DNA from: Rhizobium leguminosarum bv. viciae USDA 2370
Lineage (GTDB): Bacteria; Pseudomonadota; Alphaproteobacteria; Rhizobiales; Rhizobiaceae
Assembly (NCBI RefSeq): GCF_002008365.1
Contig: NZ_MRDL01000015.1
Span: forward strand, 248,001-312,000
Length of the DNA stretch: 64,000 bases
Reading direction: 5' to 3'
Notes under the pieces: generated by a model
Seen by the model: only the letters and a program-made list of their open reading frames with translations
The model's database searches: none
What the model was told of the DNA's origin: nothing
In this document: piece by piece, positions 57,173 to 64,000 of the stretch
Layout: the number at the start of each line of letters is the position of its first letter
Position numbering within the stretch: position 1 is the stretch's first letter
Program-made: the position numbers and the translations under genes

Positions 57173-57847
57173 TCAGATTACCTTCCGGACCTCGCTCTCA
57201 AAGCTCATGACATGAGCCATCGCGATCTTTTCGGCCTCATCTGCGTCACCTCTGCACACCGCCTCAAGCATGAGGACCTGATCATGCAAGACGTCCTCAA
57301 GGCGCGGCACCAAACTTGGAAACCGTTTCATGGCGACGTACAGGATTCTCAGCGACAGATTGTGGTAGTGATCCAGCGTATCGGACAGGAAAGGGTTTTT
57401 CGCCACTTTGTAAATGAAGCGGTGAACCCGGCGATCGAGAGCAAGTATGTCCTCCAACGCCATCGGACCGGTTGTTTGCTTGAGCTCATCGATCAGTTGC
57501 CGCGCTTCTTGCCGCTCGAACTCGCGCAGCCTTTCCGCAGCTAGTCGGGTCGCCCAGGACTCGATCCGTGCTCGCGCCTCATAAACCGCAGTAAGATCAT
57601 TGATATCGATCTTGCTCACAAATGTGCCGCGCCGCGCGCTGACGACAACGAAACCATCATATTGCAGACGCTGAATCGCCTCCCGGACCGGCGTGCGCCC
57701 GACGTCCATGCGTTTCATGATTTCGGCTTCGCGCAGAAGTGTGCCCGGAGGAAGCAGCGTCGTAATGATGTCGTCGCGCAGCCGAATGTACGTCCGTTCC
57801 GCCAGTGTCGATTCCGCCGCTTCGTAATCCACTTCGAATGCCGACAT
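57173..57847 (-). CDS. GntR-family (FCD) transcriptional regulator
   Basis: 224 aa from MSAFEVDYEAAESTLAERTY at 57847. Helix-turn-helix with LLREAEIMKRMDVGRTPVRE and AIQRLQYDGFVVVSARRGTF, then FCD domain with DRRVHRFIYKVAKNPFL and a late HDQVLMLEAVCRGD. Diverges from the amino-acid ABC operon and is its probable regulator. Confidence 0.9.
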   Translation of the reverse strand: MSAFEVDYEAAESTLAERTYIRLRDDIITTLLPPGTLLREAEIMKRMDVGRTPVREAIQRLQYDGFVVVSARRGTFVSKIDINDLTAVYEARARIESWATRLAAERLREFERQEARQLIDELKQTTGPMALEDILALDRRVHRFIYKVAKNPFLSDTLDHYHNLSLRILYVAMKRFPSLVPRLEDVLHDQVLMLEAVCRGDADEAEKIAMAHVMSFESEVRKVI

Positions 57848-57928
57848 ATTCAGCGTTTTCCTCTCTCTGCCCGTTTCCGCATAGCTAGACGCTTTTCCGC
57901 CTAGAAAAAAGCCGCTCAACGAATCTGC

Positions 57929-57975
57929 TTGACTCCATATCATGTCTGCATATTCTTAATATATCAGCAATATAT
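57929..57975 (+). promoter_or_regulatory. Promoter and possible GntR site of the amino-acid ABC operon
   Basis: TTGACT (57929-57934), 16-base spacer, TATTCT (57951-57956). Just downstream are two AATATAT copies 11 bases apart (57958 and 57969), a plausible operator for the divergent GntR protein. Confidence 0.45.
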
Positions 57976-57995
57976 AACCACAAAGAGGGGTTCCA

Positions 57996-58922
57996 ATGAA
58001 ACATGCTGAATTGACGAAAAAATCGCAGGCAAACGGGATTATTGCCTTGGCGGTCTTGGGTTTGGGGCTATTCGCGACGGCGGTGCCATCCACTGCAAAC
58101 GCCGACGATCTGGAGCTGATGAAGCCGGGCACGCTCGTCGTTGCAGTGCAGCCTTACATGCCCTATACGGCGGTCAAGGATGGAAAGCTGGTCGGTCTCG
58201 ACAGCGACATCCTGACAGCCGTGGCCGATAAGCTCGGCCTCAAAATGGAAATCAACGTCACCGACTTTCCAGGCATGCTGGCTTCCGTCCAGACGCAGCG
58301 GGCTGATATAACCATTGGCGGAATTGCATGGTCCGACGCTCGCCAGAAGGTCGGCCTGTTCACGGACCCTCCGTACTATTCGCCGCCGGCCATGGCGGTG
58401 AGCGGCACGGCGAGCTTTCCGGATGTTGCGAGTCTGGAAGGCAAAAATCTCGGCACTGTGACGGGGTATGTCTGGGCGAAATCGATCGCGCAGGTCCCTA
58501 ACGCATCACCACATACGTTCCCGAACGCCGAAGGTGTGTTCCAGGATATTTCTTCCGGACGTCTGGACGTTGGCTTTCTTGATCCGCTGCTGATCACCTA
58601 TCAACAGCAGCAGCGCCCCGACATGAAGGTCCGCATCGAATATCTGAAGCCGCCGACAAACGAACAGGTGGCCGCACACCCCGATTACAAATATTTTCAA
58701 GCCTACATGACCGGATTCTACCTTCCCAAGCAGTCGCCGAAGCTGGCCAAGGCTGTATCCGATCAGATCGACGGCATGTACAAGGATGGATCCCTTGCGG
58801 CTTTGATCACGAAATGGGGCGGCGATCCCAAGCAGTTCCTGGTTCCATCGCCCGAGATGGCGGCACAGCGGCGCGGCGTTGACCGTCCCGCCGACTGGAA
58901 CCCGCCTTCCATCGCGAAGTGA
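57996..58922 (+). CDS. Amino-acid ABC transporter, substrate-binding protein (family 3)
   Basis: 308 aa with AGAGGGG before the ATG. Signal peptide to about residue 36 (STANA-DDLE), then GTLVVAVQPYMPYTAVKDGK and VGLDSDILTAVADKLGLKM, IGGIAWSDARQKVGLFTDP: a polar amino-acid binding protein. The long C-terminal tail after KWGGDPKQFL is unusual. Substrate unknown; a D-amino acid is possible given the oxidase downstream. Confidence 0.88.
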   Translation: MKHAELTKKSQANGIIALAVLGLGLFATAVPSTANADDLELMKPGTLVVAVQPYMPYTAVKDGKLVGLDSDILTAVADKLGLKMEINVTDFPGMLASVQTQRADITIGGIAWSDARQKVGLFTDPPYYSPPAMAVSGTASFPDVASLEGKNLGTVTGYVWAKSIAQVPNASPHTFPNAEGVFQDISSGRLDVGFLDPLLITYQQQQRPDMKVRIEYLKPPTNEQVAAHPDYKYFQAYMTGFYLPKQSPKLAKAVSDQIDGMYKDGSLAALITKWGGDPKQFLVPSPEMAAQRRGVDRPADWNPPSIAK

Positions 58923-58931
58923 GATCGGGGC

Positions 58932-59681
58932 ATGACGGCGCTGTCATCCTTCACCGATGTTTTCCAGGTTCCCTGGAATGACTACGTCGGAAGCATTGCC
59001 GGGGGTCTGCTCAGGACCCTCGGCTACACCGTGGCCAGCTTCATTGGCGCGACGATTCTTGGTCTTGCACTTGCGTTGATGAGGCTCAACCGGCTGCGGC
59101 TCGTCCGCGTCCCTGCAGCGTTCTATACCGAGCTCTTTAAAAACGTACCGCTTCTGGCGATCATATTCCTCACATACTTCGGCCTGCCTTCCGTAGGCAT
59201 CAGGCTGGAGGTTTTCGAGGCTGGAGTGTTGAGCTTGGTGCTCTTCTACGCCGCTTACCTGTCCGAGATCTTTCGGGCCGCTATCGCCGGCGTACACCAA
59301 GGACAGCAAGAGGCGTCTCAAGCTCTCGGGCTAGGGCGCGGCAAAACGTTCACCCATGTCGTCCTGCCGCAGGCAGTGCGGCTCGCGCTTCCCGGTACGA
59401 ACACAATGTTCGTCGACCTGATCAAGTCGACCTCGCTGCTTGTCACGATCTCCGCCGCCGAACTGATGACGCAGGCACAGTTGATAGCCTCGGAAACATT
59501 CCGAGCGCTTGAAGTGTATCTCGTGATCTCTACGGCCTATTTCGCTATCTGCTACCCGGTGTCACAATGTCTGCTTCTGCTGGAGCGCAAGATCCATGCG
59601 GGCGTGCCATTGTCCTTGGCCAGAAGGCGCCGGCTGAAATTAGCGAGGACCTACCTCGCCGAGGGGAAGATCTGCCCATGA
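58932..59681 (+). CDS. Amino-acid ABC transporter permease (HisM/GlnP type)
   Basis: 249 aa. LLRTLGYTVASFIGATILGL, FYTELFKNVPLLAIIFLTYFG (start FYTELFKNVPLL), and the EAA loop GQQEASQALGLGRGKTFTHVVLPQAVRLALP (start GQQEASQALGLGRG). Single permease, presumably a homodimer. Begins nine bases after the binding-protein gene and overlaps the ATPase gene by four bases. Confidence 0.9.
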   Translation: MTALSSFTDVFQVPWNDYVGSIAGGLLRTLGYTVASFIGATILGLALALMRLNRLRLVRVPAAFYTELFKNVPLLAIIFLTYFGLPSVGIRLEVFEAGVLSLVLFYAAYLSEIFRAAIAGVHQGQQEASQALGLGRGKTFTHVVLPQAVRLALPGTNTMFVDLIKSTSLLVTISAAELMTQAQLIASETFRALEVYLVISTAYFAICYPVSQCLLLLERKIHAGVPLSLARRRRLKLARTYLAEGKICP

Positions 59682-60478
59682 CGACCATCCCTGCCAAAAC
59701 TCCTTTCGTGTCACGGCAGCCGGTCGGACGCCCGGCCGTCAAAATGAGCGGATTGCGCAAGTCTTTCGATGGGCGCCTGGTGCTTGACCGCGTCGATCTC
59801 GAGGTTCCCGCTGGCAAGATCGTGAGCATCATTGGCCAGAGCGGCGGAGGAAAGACCACCCTCATGCGCTGCGTCAATTTGCTTGAACGTCCCGATCAGG
59901 GAACGATCACTGTCGGCGATGAGACGCTCTTCGCCAATGGCGAGGTGACCTGCCGCAACCTTGCAAAGCTTCGGCAACGTGTCGGCATGGTGTTTCAGCG
60001 CTTCAATCTGTTCCCGCATCTGACGGCCGTGGAGAACGTCGTTCTCGCTCAGATGCATGCAGCCGGGATCGGCGAGAGAGAGGCTGTGGAACGGGCCGTG
60101 GAACTTCTGACGAGAGTAGGCCTCGCCAAACGGGCGATGGCTTATCCGGAACAGATGTCGGGCGGCGAGCAGCAGCGTGTGGCGATCGCACGCGCCCTGG
60201 CGCTAGAACCAACGGTGTTGCTGTTCGACGAGCCGACATCGGCGCTCGATCCTGAATCGACCGGGGAAGTGCTACGCGTCATGCGGGAACTTGCGGCCGA
60301 CGGCATGACGATGATCCTGGTCACGCATGAGCTGCCCTTCGCGAAGGAAGTGTCCGACTGGGTCGTGTTCATCGACGGTGGTCTTATCATCGAGCAGGGA
60401 ACCGCCGGAGATGTCCTTGACCGTCCAACCGAAGCACGCACGGCGGCTTATGTCGCGCGCTACGCTTCGCCAGGCTAA
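59678..60478 (+). CDS. Amino-acid ABC transporter ATP-binding protein (GlnQ type)
   Basis: 266 aa from MTTIPAKTPFVSRQPV. Walker A GQSGGGKTT, Q-loop VGMVFQRFNLFPHLT, signature MSGGEQQRVAIARAL, Walker B LLFDEPTSALDPE. The stop TAA is the left edge (CTAAAG) of a repeat. Confidence 0.92.
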   Translation: MTTIPAKTPFVSRQPVGRPAVKMSGLRKSFDGRLVLDRVDLEVPAGKIVSIIGQSGGGKTTLMRCVNLLERPDQGTITVGDETLFANGEVTCRNLAKLRQRVGMVFQRFNLFPHLTAVENVVLAQMHAAGIGEREAVERAVELLTRVGLAKRAMAYPEQMSGGEQQRVAIARALALEPTVLLFDEPTSALDPESTGEVLRVMRELAADGMTMILVTHELPFAKEVSDWVVFIDGGLIIEQGTAGDVLDRPTEARTAAYVARYASPG

Positions 60479-60583
60479 AGCATGTCGCGCAAAAGTGTGC
60501 AGCGGTTTTGCGGCAACGACATGCGTAGAAATAAAGAGCTAAAGCGCAAGGAGCGAATCTGAAAGATCGCGACGCGCCTTAGT
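60475..60583 (+). repeat. Intergenic palindromic repeat, family A
   Basis: CTAAAGCATGTCGCGCAAAA ... CGGTTTTGCGGCAACGACATGC (two halves of the main stem), then GAGCGAATCTGAAAGATCGC and CGCGCCTTAG. Its first bases contain the TAA of the ATPase gene. Confidence 0.75.
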
Positions 60584-60688
60584 CCTCGATTGAACCGAAC
60601 CGGCCCGGCGGCGCATGGCGCCGCCGGGTTGGCGAATTCACATAACGGATCGCGGCATCACAAGGCGCCGAGGTAGATACATAATTTC

Positions 60689-61885
60689 ATGGACAAACTA
60701 ACGACAGATATCGCCGTCATCGGCGGCGGTGTGATCGGCGTGGCAACCGCGCTGCGGCTACGTGCAGACGGTCGCGATGTCGTAGTGATCGAACCTAACA
60801 AACCCGGTTCGGGAGCATCTTACGGCAATGCTGGAACGATCGCCGACTATGCAATCATTCCCGTCGGTACGCCCGCCGTCCTCAAAAACCTGGCCTCGCT
60901 GCTTCTCAATTCCGACAGCCCGCTGTCCATCCGCAAAACGGCATTGCCCACGCTGTTTCCTTGGTTGATGCGTTTTGCCTACGAATCTCTCCCGCACAGA
61001 TACAGAGACAATACGAGCCGCATCGCCGACCTTCTGTCCGACGCTTCATCGGAATGGCTCGAACTCGCGGCAGAGATCGGCGCATCCGATCTTTTGAGCG
61101 CGAAGGGATGCCTCTATCTCTACCAGACGCCCGAGGCCTTCAAGGCAGCCGCTTCGGATGTCGAGCTTCGCCGAACCTATGGGATAGCGCAGCAGCTTCT
61201 CACACCCGACCAAGTGCAAAGCCTGGAGCCTCGGCTGCCGCAGGTCCATGGCGGAGGGCTTTTCTTTCCGAAAGCGATAAACTTCACCGATCCCGGCCAG
61301 GTCATGAGCGTGATGGAAGCCGCCGCCAAACGAGCGGGCGTCGAGTTCGTTCGAGACTCGGTGACGACTATTTCGCGTGAGCGGAGCGGAGTGAGGATGA
61401 TGGCTTCGGCCCACGGCATCCATGCCCGAGCGGCGGTGATCGCTGCCGGCGCCCATTCCCGCGGTCTGGCTCTGCAGCTCGGAGAGCGGGTCCCCCTGGA
61501 TACCGAGCGGGGTTATCATCTCGAATTCGATATGGAAACATTGCCGGTGGAACGACCGGTATGCCCGACGCATCACGGATTTTATTTTTGCCCGATGCGC
61601 GGCCGCCTGCGGGTGGCCGGCACTGTGGAACTCGGAGGCATCACCGCGCCTTCGAACCCAAGGCGCCTCGAAGTGTTGTTGGCAAACGCTCGCAGGATTT
61701 TCCCGACGCTTGGCGAACCAAGCCGCAGTTGGATGGGCTTCCGCCCTTCCATGCCCGATTCCGTTCCGGTCATCCGGCCTTCAAGAGGAGGAAGGGACGT
61801 GGTGTTTGCTTTTGGACACGGGCATATCGGTTTGACGCTGGCGCCGCGGACGGCTCGGATGGTCAGCTCCATTCTTGCCGCTTGA
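60689..61885 (+). CDS. D-amino-acid dehydrogenase-like FAD oxidoreductase (DadA family)
   Basis: 398 aa. DIAVIGGGVIGVATALRLRADG for FAD, GSGASYGNAGTIADYAIIP, and the C-terminal SWMGFRPSMPDSVPVIRPS and FAFGHGHIGLTLAP, all DadA-type. Probably deaminates an amino acid delivered by the ABC genes upstream (210 bases, with a repeat between). Exact substrate (D-amino acid or hydroxyproline isomer) not decidable here. Confidence 0.85.
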   Translation: MDKLTTDIAVIGGGVIGVATALRLRADGRDVVVIEPNKPGSGASYGNAGTIADYAIIPVGTPAVLKNLASLLLNSDSPLSIRKTALPTLFPWLMRFAYESLPHRYRDNTSRIADLLSDASSEWLELAAEIGASDLLSAKGCLYLYQTPEAFKAAASDVELRRTYGIAQQLLTPDQVQSLEPRLPQVHGGGLFFPKAINFTDPGQVMSVMEAAAKRAGVEFVRDSVTTISRERSGVRMMASAHGIHARAAVIAAGAHSRGLALQLGERVPLDTERGYHLEFDMETLPVERPVCPTHHGFYFCPMRGRLRVAGTVELGGITAPSNPRRLEVLLANARRIFPTLGEPSRSWMGFRPSMPDSVPVIRPSRGGRDVVFAFGHGHIGLTLAPRTARMVSSILAA

Positions 61886-61948
61886 TCGCGTCAGGAGCAT
61901 GTCGTGACATACGGAACTGTGAATTGCGACACCGCTTCGCTCCCATCA

Positions 61949-62677
61949 TCAGAGATGCGGGTTGCGCGGCCGGTATTTCCGCACGAGCTTCTGGTTGATC
62001 TCGGCAGCACCCGGCATGTTGGCGCTGAGATAAATTGGCGCATCGCCGGATTTCGAAAGTTCCGAGGCGACTTCGGCGAAGATCGCATTGATGACCGTCA
62101 CGCCGACTGCCGTCGAGACCGGCCCGACCCGAAGCCCCGTGCCTTCGAGATCGACAACGGCATCACCCGGCGGCAGCCCGTTATCGAGCACCACATCGGC
62201 CACGTCGGCGAGCCGCCGGCGGCCATTGGCGATCGCTGAGGAATAGGCGATCGAGGTGATGGCGATCACCTTTGCGCCGATTTCGCGCGCATAGTCGGCG
62301 GCCTCGATGGGCGCGGCGTTGACGCCGGAATTGGAGGCAATGATGATGACATCGCCCGGCTGCATGCCGTAACGCTCCAGCATCGGCCGCACCAGGCCCT
62401 GTGTGCGCTCATAGACCGAGCTGATGACCGCACCCTCATGCAGCATGGCCGAGCCGACGAGCACCGGCACGGTGAAAGCGAGCCCGCCGGCACGATAGTG
62501 CACCTCTTCCGCCAGCATGTGCGAATGGCCGGTGCCAAAGACATAGACGCGCTTGTCGCCGTGGGCAGCATCGAGGATGACGGCTGCTGCCTGCGCCATC
62601 GGCTCGGCAAGCACCTGCTTCAGCTCTTCCAGCCGGCCGATCAGGTTGGAGAAATAGGCATCGGTAATGTCGGTCAT
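61949..62677 (-). CDS. SIS-domain sugar-phosphate-binding protein (UPF0309)
   Basis: 242 aa. One SIS domain: [45 protein letters not shown] and GAKVIAITS. This subgroup (UPF0309) is seen beside amino-sugar genes; it may bind or isomerise an amino-sugar phosphate. Lies after nagA on the same strand, separated by a repeat. Confidence 0.85.
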   Translation of the reverse strand: MTDITDAYFSNLIGRLEELKQVLAEPMAQAAAVILDAAHGDKRVYVFGTGHSHMLAEEVHYRAGGLAFTVPVLVGSAMLHEGAVISSVYERTQGLVRPMLERYGMQPGDVIIIASNSGVNAAPIEAADYAREIGAKVIAITSIAYSSAIANGRRRLADVADVVLDNGLPPGDAVVDLEGTGLRVGPVSTAVGVTVINAIFAEVASELSKSGDAPIYLSANMPGAAEINQKLVRKYRPRNPHL

Positions 62678-62688
62678 CCCACTTCTCC

Positions 62689-62796
62689 TAGAGCATGTCG
62701 CGCAAAAGTGTGCCGCGGTTTTGCGATAACGACATGCGTAAAAACAAAGATCTAAAGCGCCAAGAGCGAATCTGAAAGATCGCGACGCGCCTTAGC
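62689..62796 (+). repeat. Intergenic palindromic repeat, family A
   Basis: TAGAGCATGTCGCGCAAAAG ... CGGTTTTGCGATAACGACATGC in two halves, GTAAAAACAAAGATCTAAAG, then GAGCGAATCTGAAAGATCGC and CGCGCCTTAG. Close to the family consensus. Confidence 0.8.
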
Positions 62797-62798
62797 GT

Positions 62799-63950
62799 TC
62801 AGGCCGCTTCGCCGCCGAGCCAGGTGGCGGTGACGGCAAGCGCATCGGTCAGATGCACGAGATCGGCGCGTGTCCCCGGCGAGAGATGGCCTCGATCAGC
62901 AAGCCGGAGGAACCGGGCGGGATAAAGGGTCGCCATGCGCAACGCCTCGGCGAGCGTCAGATCGAGATAGGTGACGCCGTAACGGATCGTCGAGATCATG
63001 TCGACATCGGAACCGGCCAGCGTGCCGTCGGAAAGCACCAGCTTCGAGCAGAAGCCGCCTCTTTCGCGCCGGACGGTGCGCCCGTTCAGCGTGAACGAAT
63101 CCTTCTCCGAGCCGACAAGCGACATCGCGTCGGTGACGAAGAACAGCTTGCCTTCGCCGCGCTTGGCGCGCAGTGCCGTGCGCAAGGCCTTCGGATCGAC
63201 GTGATGGCCATCGGCTATGATGCCGCACCAGGTCGAGGGATGATCGATCGCCGCGCCGACGAGACCGGGCGCACGGTGTCCCAGCTGGCTCATGGCGTTG
63301 AAGAGATGCGTGACGCCCCGCGCGCCGGCATCGAAACGTTCTTCCGCCGCCTCGCTCGAACAATCGGAATGGCCGATGCTGATGGTGACACCGGCTTCCG
63401 CAAGCTCGCGCACCTGGGCAACCGTCACCTGCTCGGCCGCCATTGTGACGAGCAGCGTGCCGATCGCCTCGCGTGCCTGGATGAAGGCCTTGACGTCGCG
63501 GTCCTCCACCGGTCGCATCAGTTCGGCCAGATGCGCACCCTTCCTCGCAGGCGCCAGATGCGGACCTTCGAGATGCAGACCGGCAACGCCGCGGTTCGCC
63601 TTGACAGCCTCCTTGGCCGCCTCGATGGCGGCAATGGACGCTTCTGATGTATCGGTAATCAGTGTCGGCAGCAGCGACGTCGTGCCATAGGGCCGGTGCC
63701 CGCCGGCGATAATGTCCATCGAGGCAGCGGAAGGCTCGTCGTTCAGCATCCGCCCGGCGCCGCCATTGACCTGCGCATCGATGAAGCCGGCCGACAGAAT
63801 ACCGCCCGCAAGCGTCACCACCTCGCCGTCCGGCAGATCATCTCTGGCAGCGATCGCTTCGACGCGGCCATCGGCAACGATGAGCGCCTTGTCGTCATGG
63901 AAGCGCTCGCCGTCGAAGATGCGGGCGCCGAGGAAGACCTTGCGGACCAT
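62799..63950 (-). CDS. nagA: N-acetylglucosamine-6-phosphate deacetylase
   Basis: 383 aa amidohydrolase. FIDAQVNGGAGRM, HLEGPHLAPARKGAH with the metal Glu, ISIGHSDCSSEAAEERFDAG, VTHLFNAMSQLGHRAPG and FVTDAMSLVG with the catalytic Asp. Removes the acetyl group from GlcNAc-6-phosphate. Overlaps the upstream gene's stop codon (TGATG), so translation is coupled. Confidence 0.94.
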   Translation of the reverse strand: MVRKVFLGARIFDGERFHDDKALIVADGRVEAIAARDDLPDGEVVTLAGGILSAGFIDAQVNGGAGRMLNDEPSAASMDIIAGGHRPYGTTSLLPTLITDTSEASIAAIEAAKEAVKANRGVAGLHLEGPHLAPARKGAHLAELMRPVEDRDVKAFIQAREAIGTLLVTMAAEQVTVAQVRELAEAGVTISIGHSDCSSEAAEERFDAGARGVTHLFNAMSQLGHRAPGLVGAAIDHPSTWCGIIADGHHVDPKALRTALRAKRGEGKLFFVTDAMSLVGSEKDSFTLNGRTVRRERGGFCSKLVLSDGTLAGSDVDMISTIRYGVTYLDLTLAEALRMATLYPARFLRLADRGHLSPGTRADLVHLTDALAVTATWLGGEAA

Positions 63951-64000
63951 CAGACCGTCTCCGTCACCTTGAGCAGGTTCGCCGGCTTGTCGGGATCAAA
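63950..64000 (-). CDS. C-terminal end of a gene upstream of nagA (probable SIS sugar isomerase/deaminase)
   Basis: Only the last 16 codons are visible: DPDKPANLLKVTETV then TGA, overlapping the nagA ATG. The ending DPDxPxxLxKVTxT is what I recall for SIS-type glucosamine-6-phosphate deaminases (NagB-II) that precede nagA in alphaproteobacteria. Too short to be sure. Confidence 0.5.
   Translation of the reverse strand, partial: FDPDKPANLLKVTETV

Overview
The window is a high-GC alphaproteobacterial chromosome segment, most likely from a Rhizobium of the etli/leguminosarum group. Reasons: a glnK-amtB pair with a sigma-54-like promoter, an iron ABC operon behind a TGA-N9-TCA (RirA-type) box, rhizobial protein families throughout, and about ten copies of a palindromic intergenic mosaic repeat.

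Layout. 1-9.8 kb is housekeeping: ftsK (3' end outside the window), amtB-glnK, tesB, a UbiH-type hydroxylase, a UPF0434 protein, a LON-domain protein, a CnoX/YbbN thioredoxin, a ProXp-type tRNA deacylase and tRNA-Gly(GCC). 9.8-19.9 kb, just 3' of that tRNA, looks like an accessory island: remnants of an IS481-type transposase, a response regulator, a bd-type oxidase subunit and an AraC regulator lie among small redox and detoxification genes (SDR plus LysR, metallo-beta-lactamase fold, NmrA-like, cupin, NDH-2-like, alpha/beta hydrolase, AraC). It ends with a 47-residue ribbon-helix-helix-like protein beside three copies of a palindrome.

19.9-30.3 kb is a peptide-use locus: M81/MlrC peptidase, GntR regulator, complete peptide ABC transporter, gamma-glutamyltransferase-like protein and DUF1028 protein. 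A glycoamylase-like protein follows. 32-35.8 kb is a ferric iron fbpABC-type operon. 36-41.7 kb holds the L-pipecolate/lysine route (P6C dehydrogenase, pipecolate oxidase, 2-oxoadipate dioxygenase HglS) with a divergent LysR gene and a stand-alone Lrp-type ligand-binding domain.

42-54 kb is the most unusual part. A tightly packed minus-strand set encodes an acyl carrier protein, an acyl-CoA-dehydrogenase-like flavoprotein, an amino acid:[carrier protein] ligase (truncated seryl-tRNA-synthetase homologue), a DUF1839 protein with a BtrH-like Cys/His layout, a GH2 enzyme and a GT4 enzyme. Next, beyond a repeat, comes a 1103-residue fusion of a Wzx-type flippase to two alpha/beta hydrolase domains. 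I infer a pathway that loads an amino acid on a carrier protein, modifies it and passes it to an acceptor, possibly a surface glycan.

54-57 kb is the EF-P beta-lysylation module (epmB, epmA, efp). 57-62 kb is an amino-acid ABC operon with a GntR regulator and a DadA-like oxidase. 62-64 kb is an amino-sugar set (SIS-domain protein, nagA, end of a second gene). No rRNA, CRISPR array or intact insertion sequence was seen.
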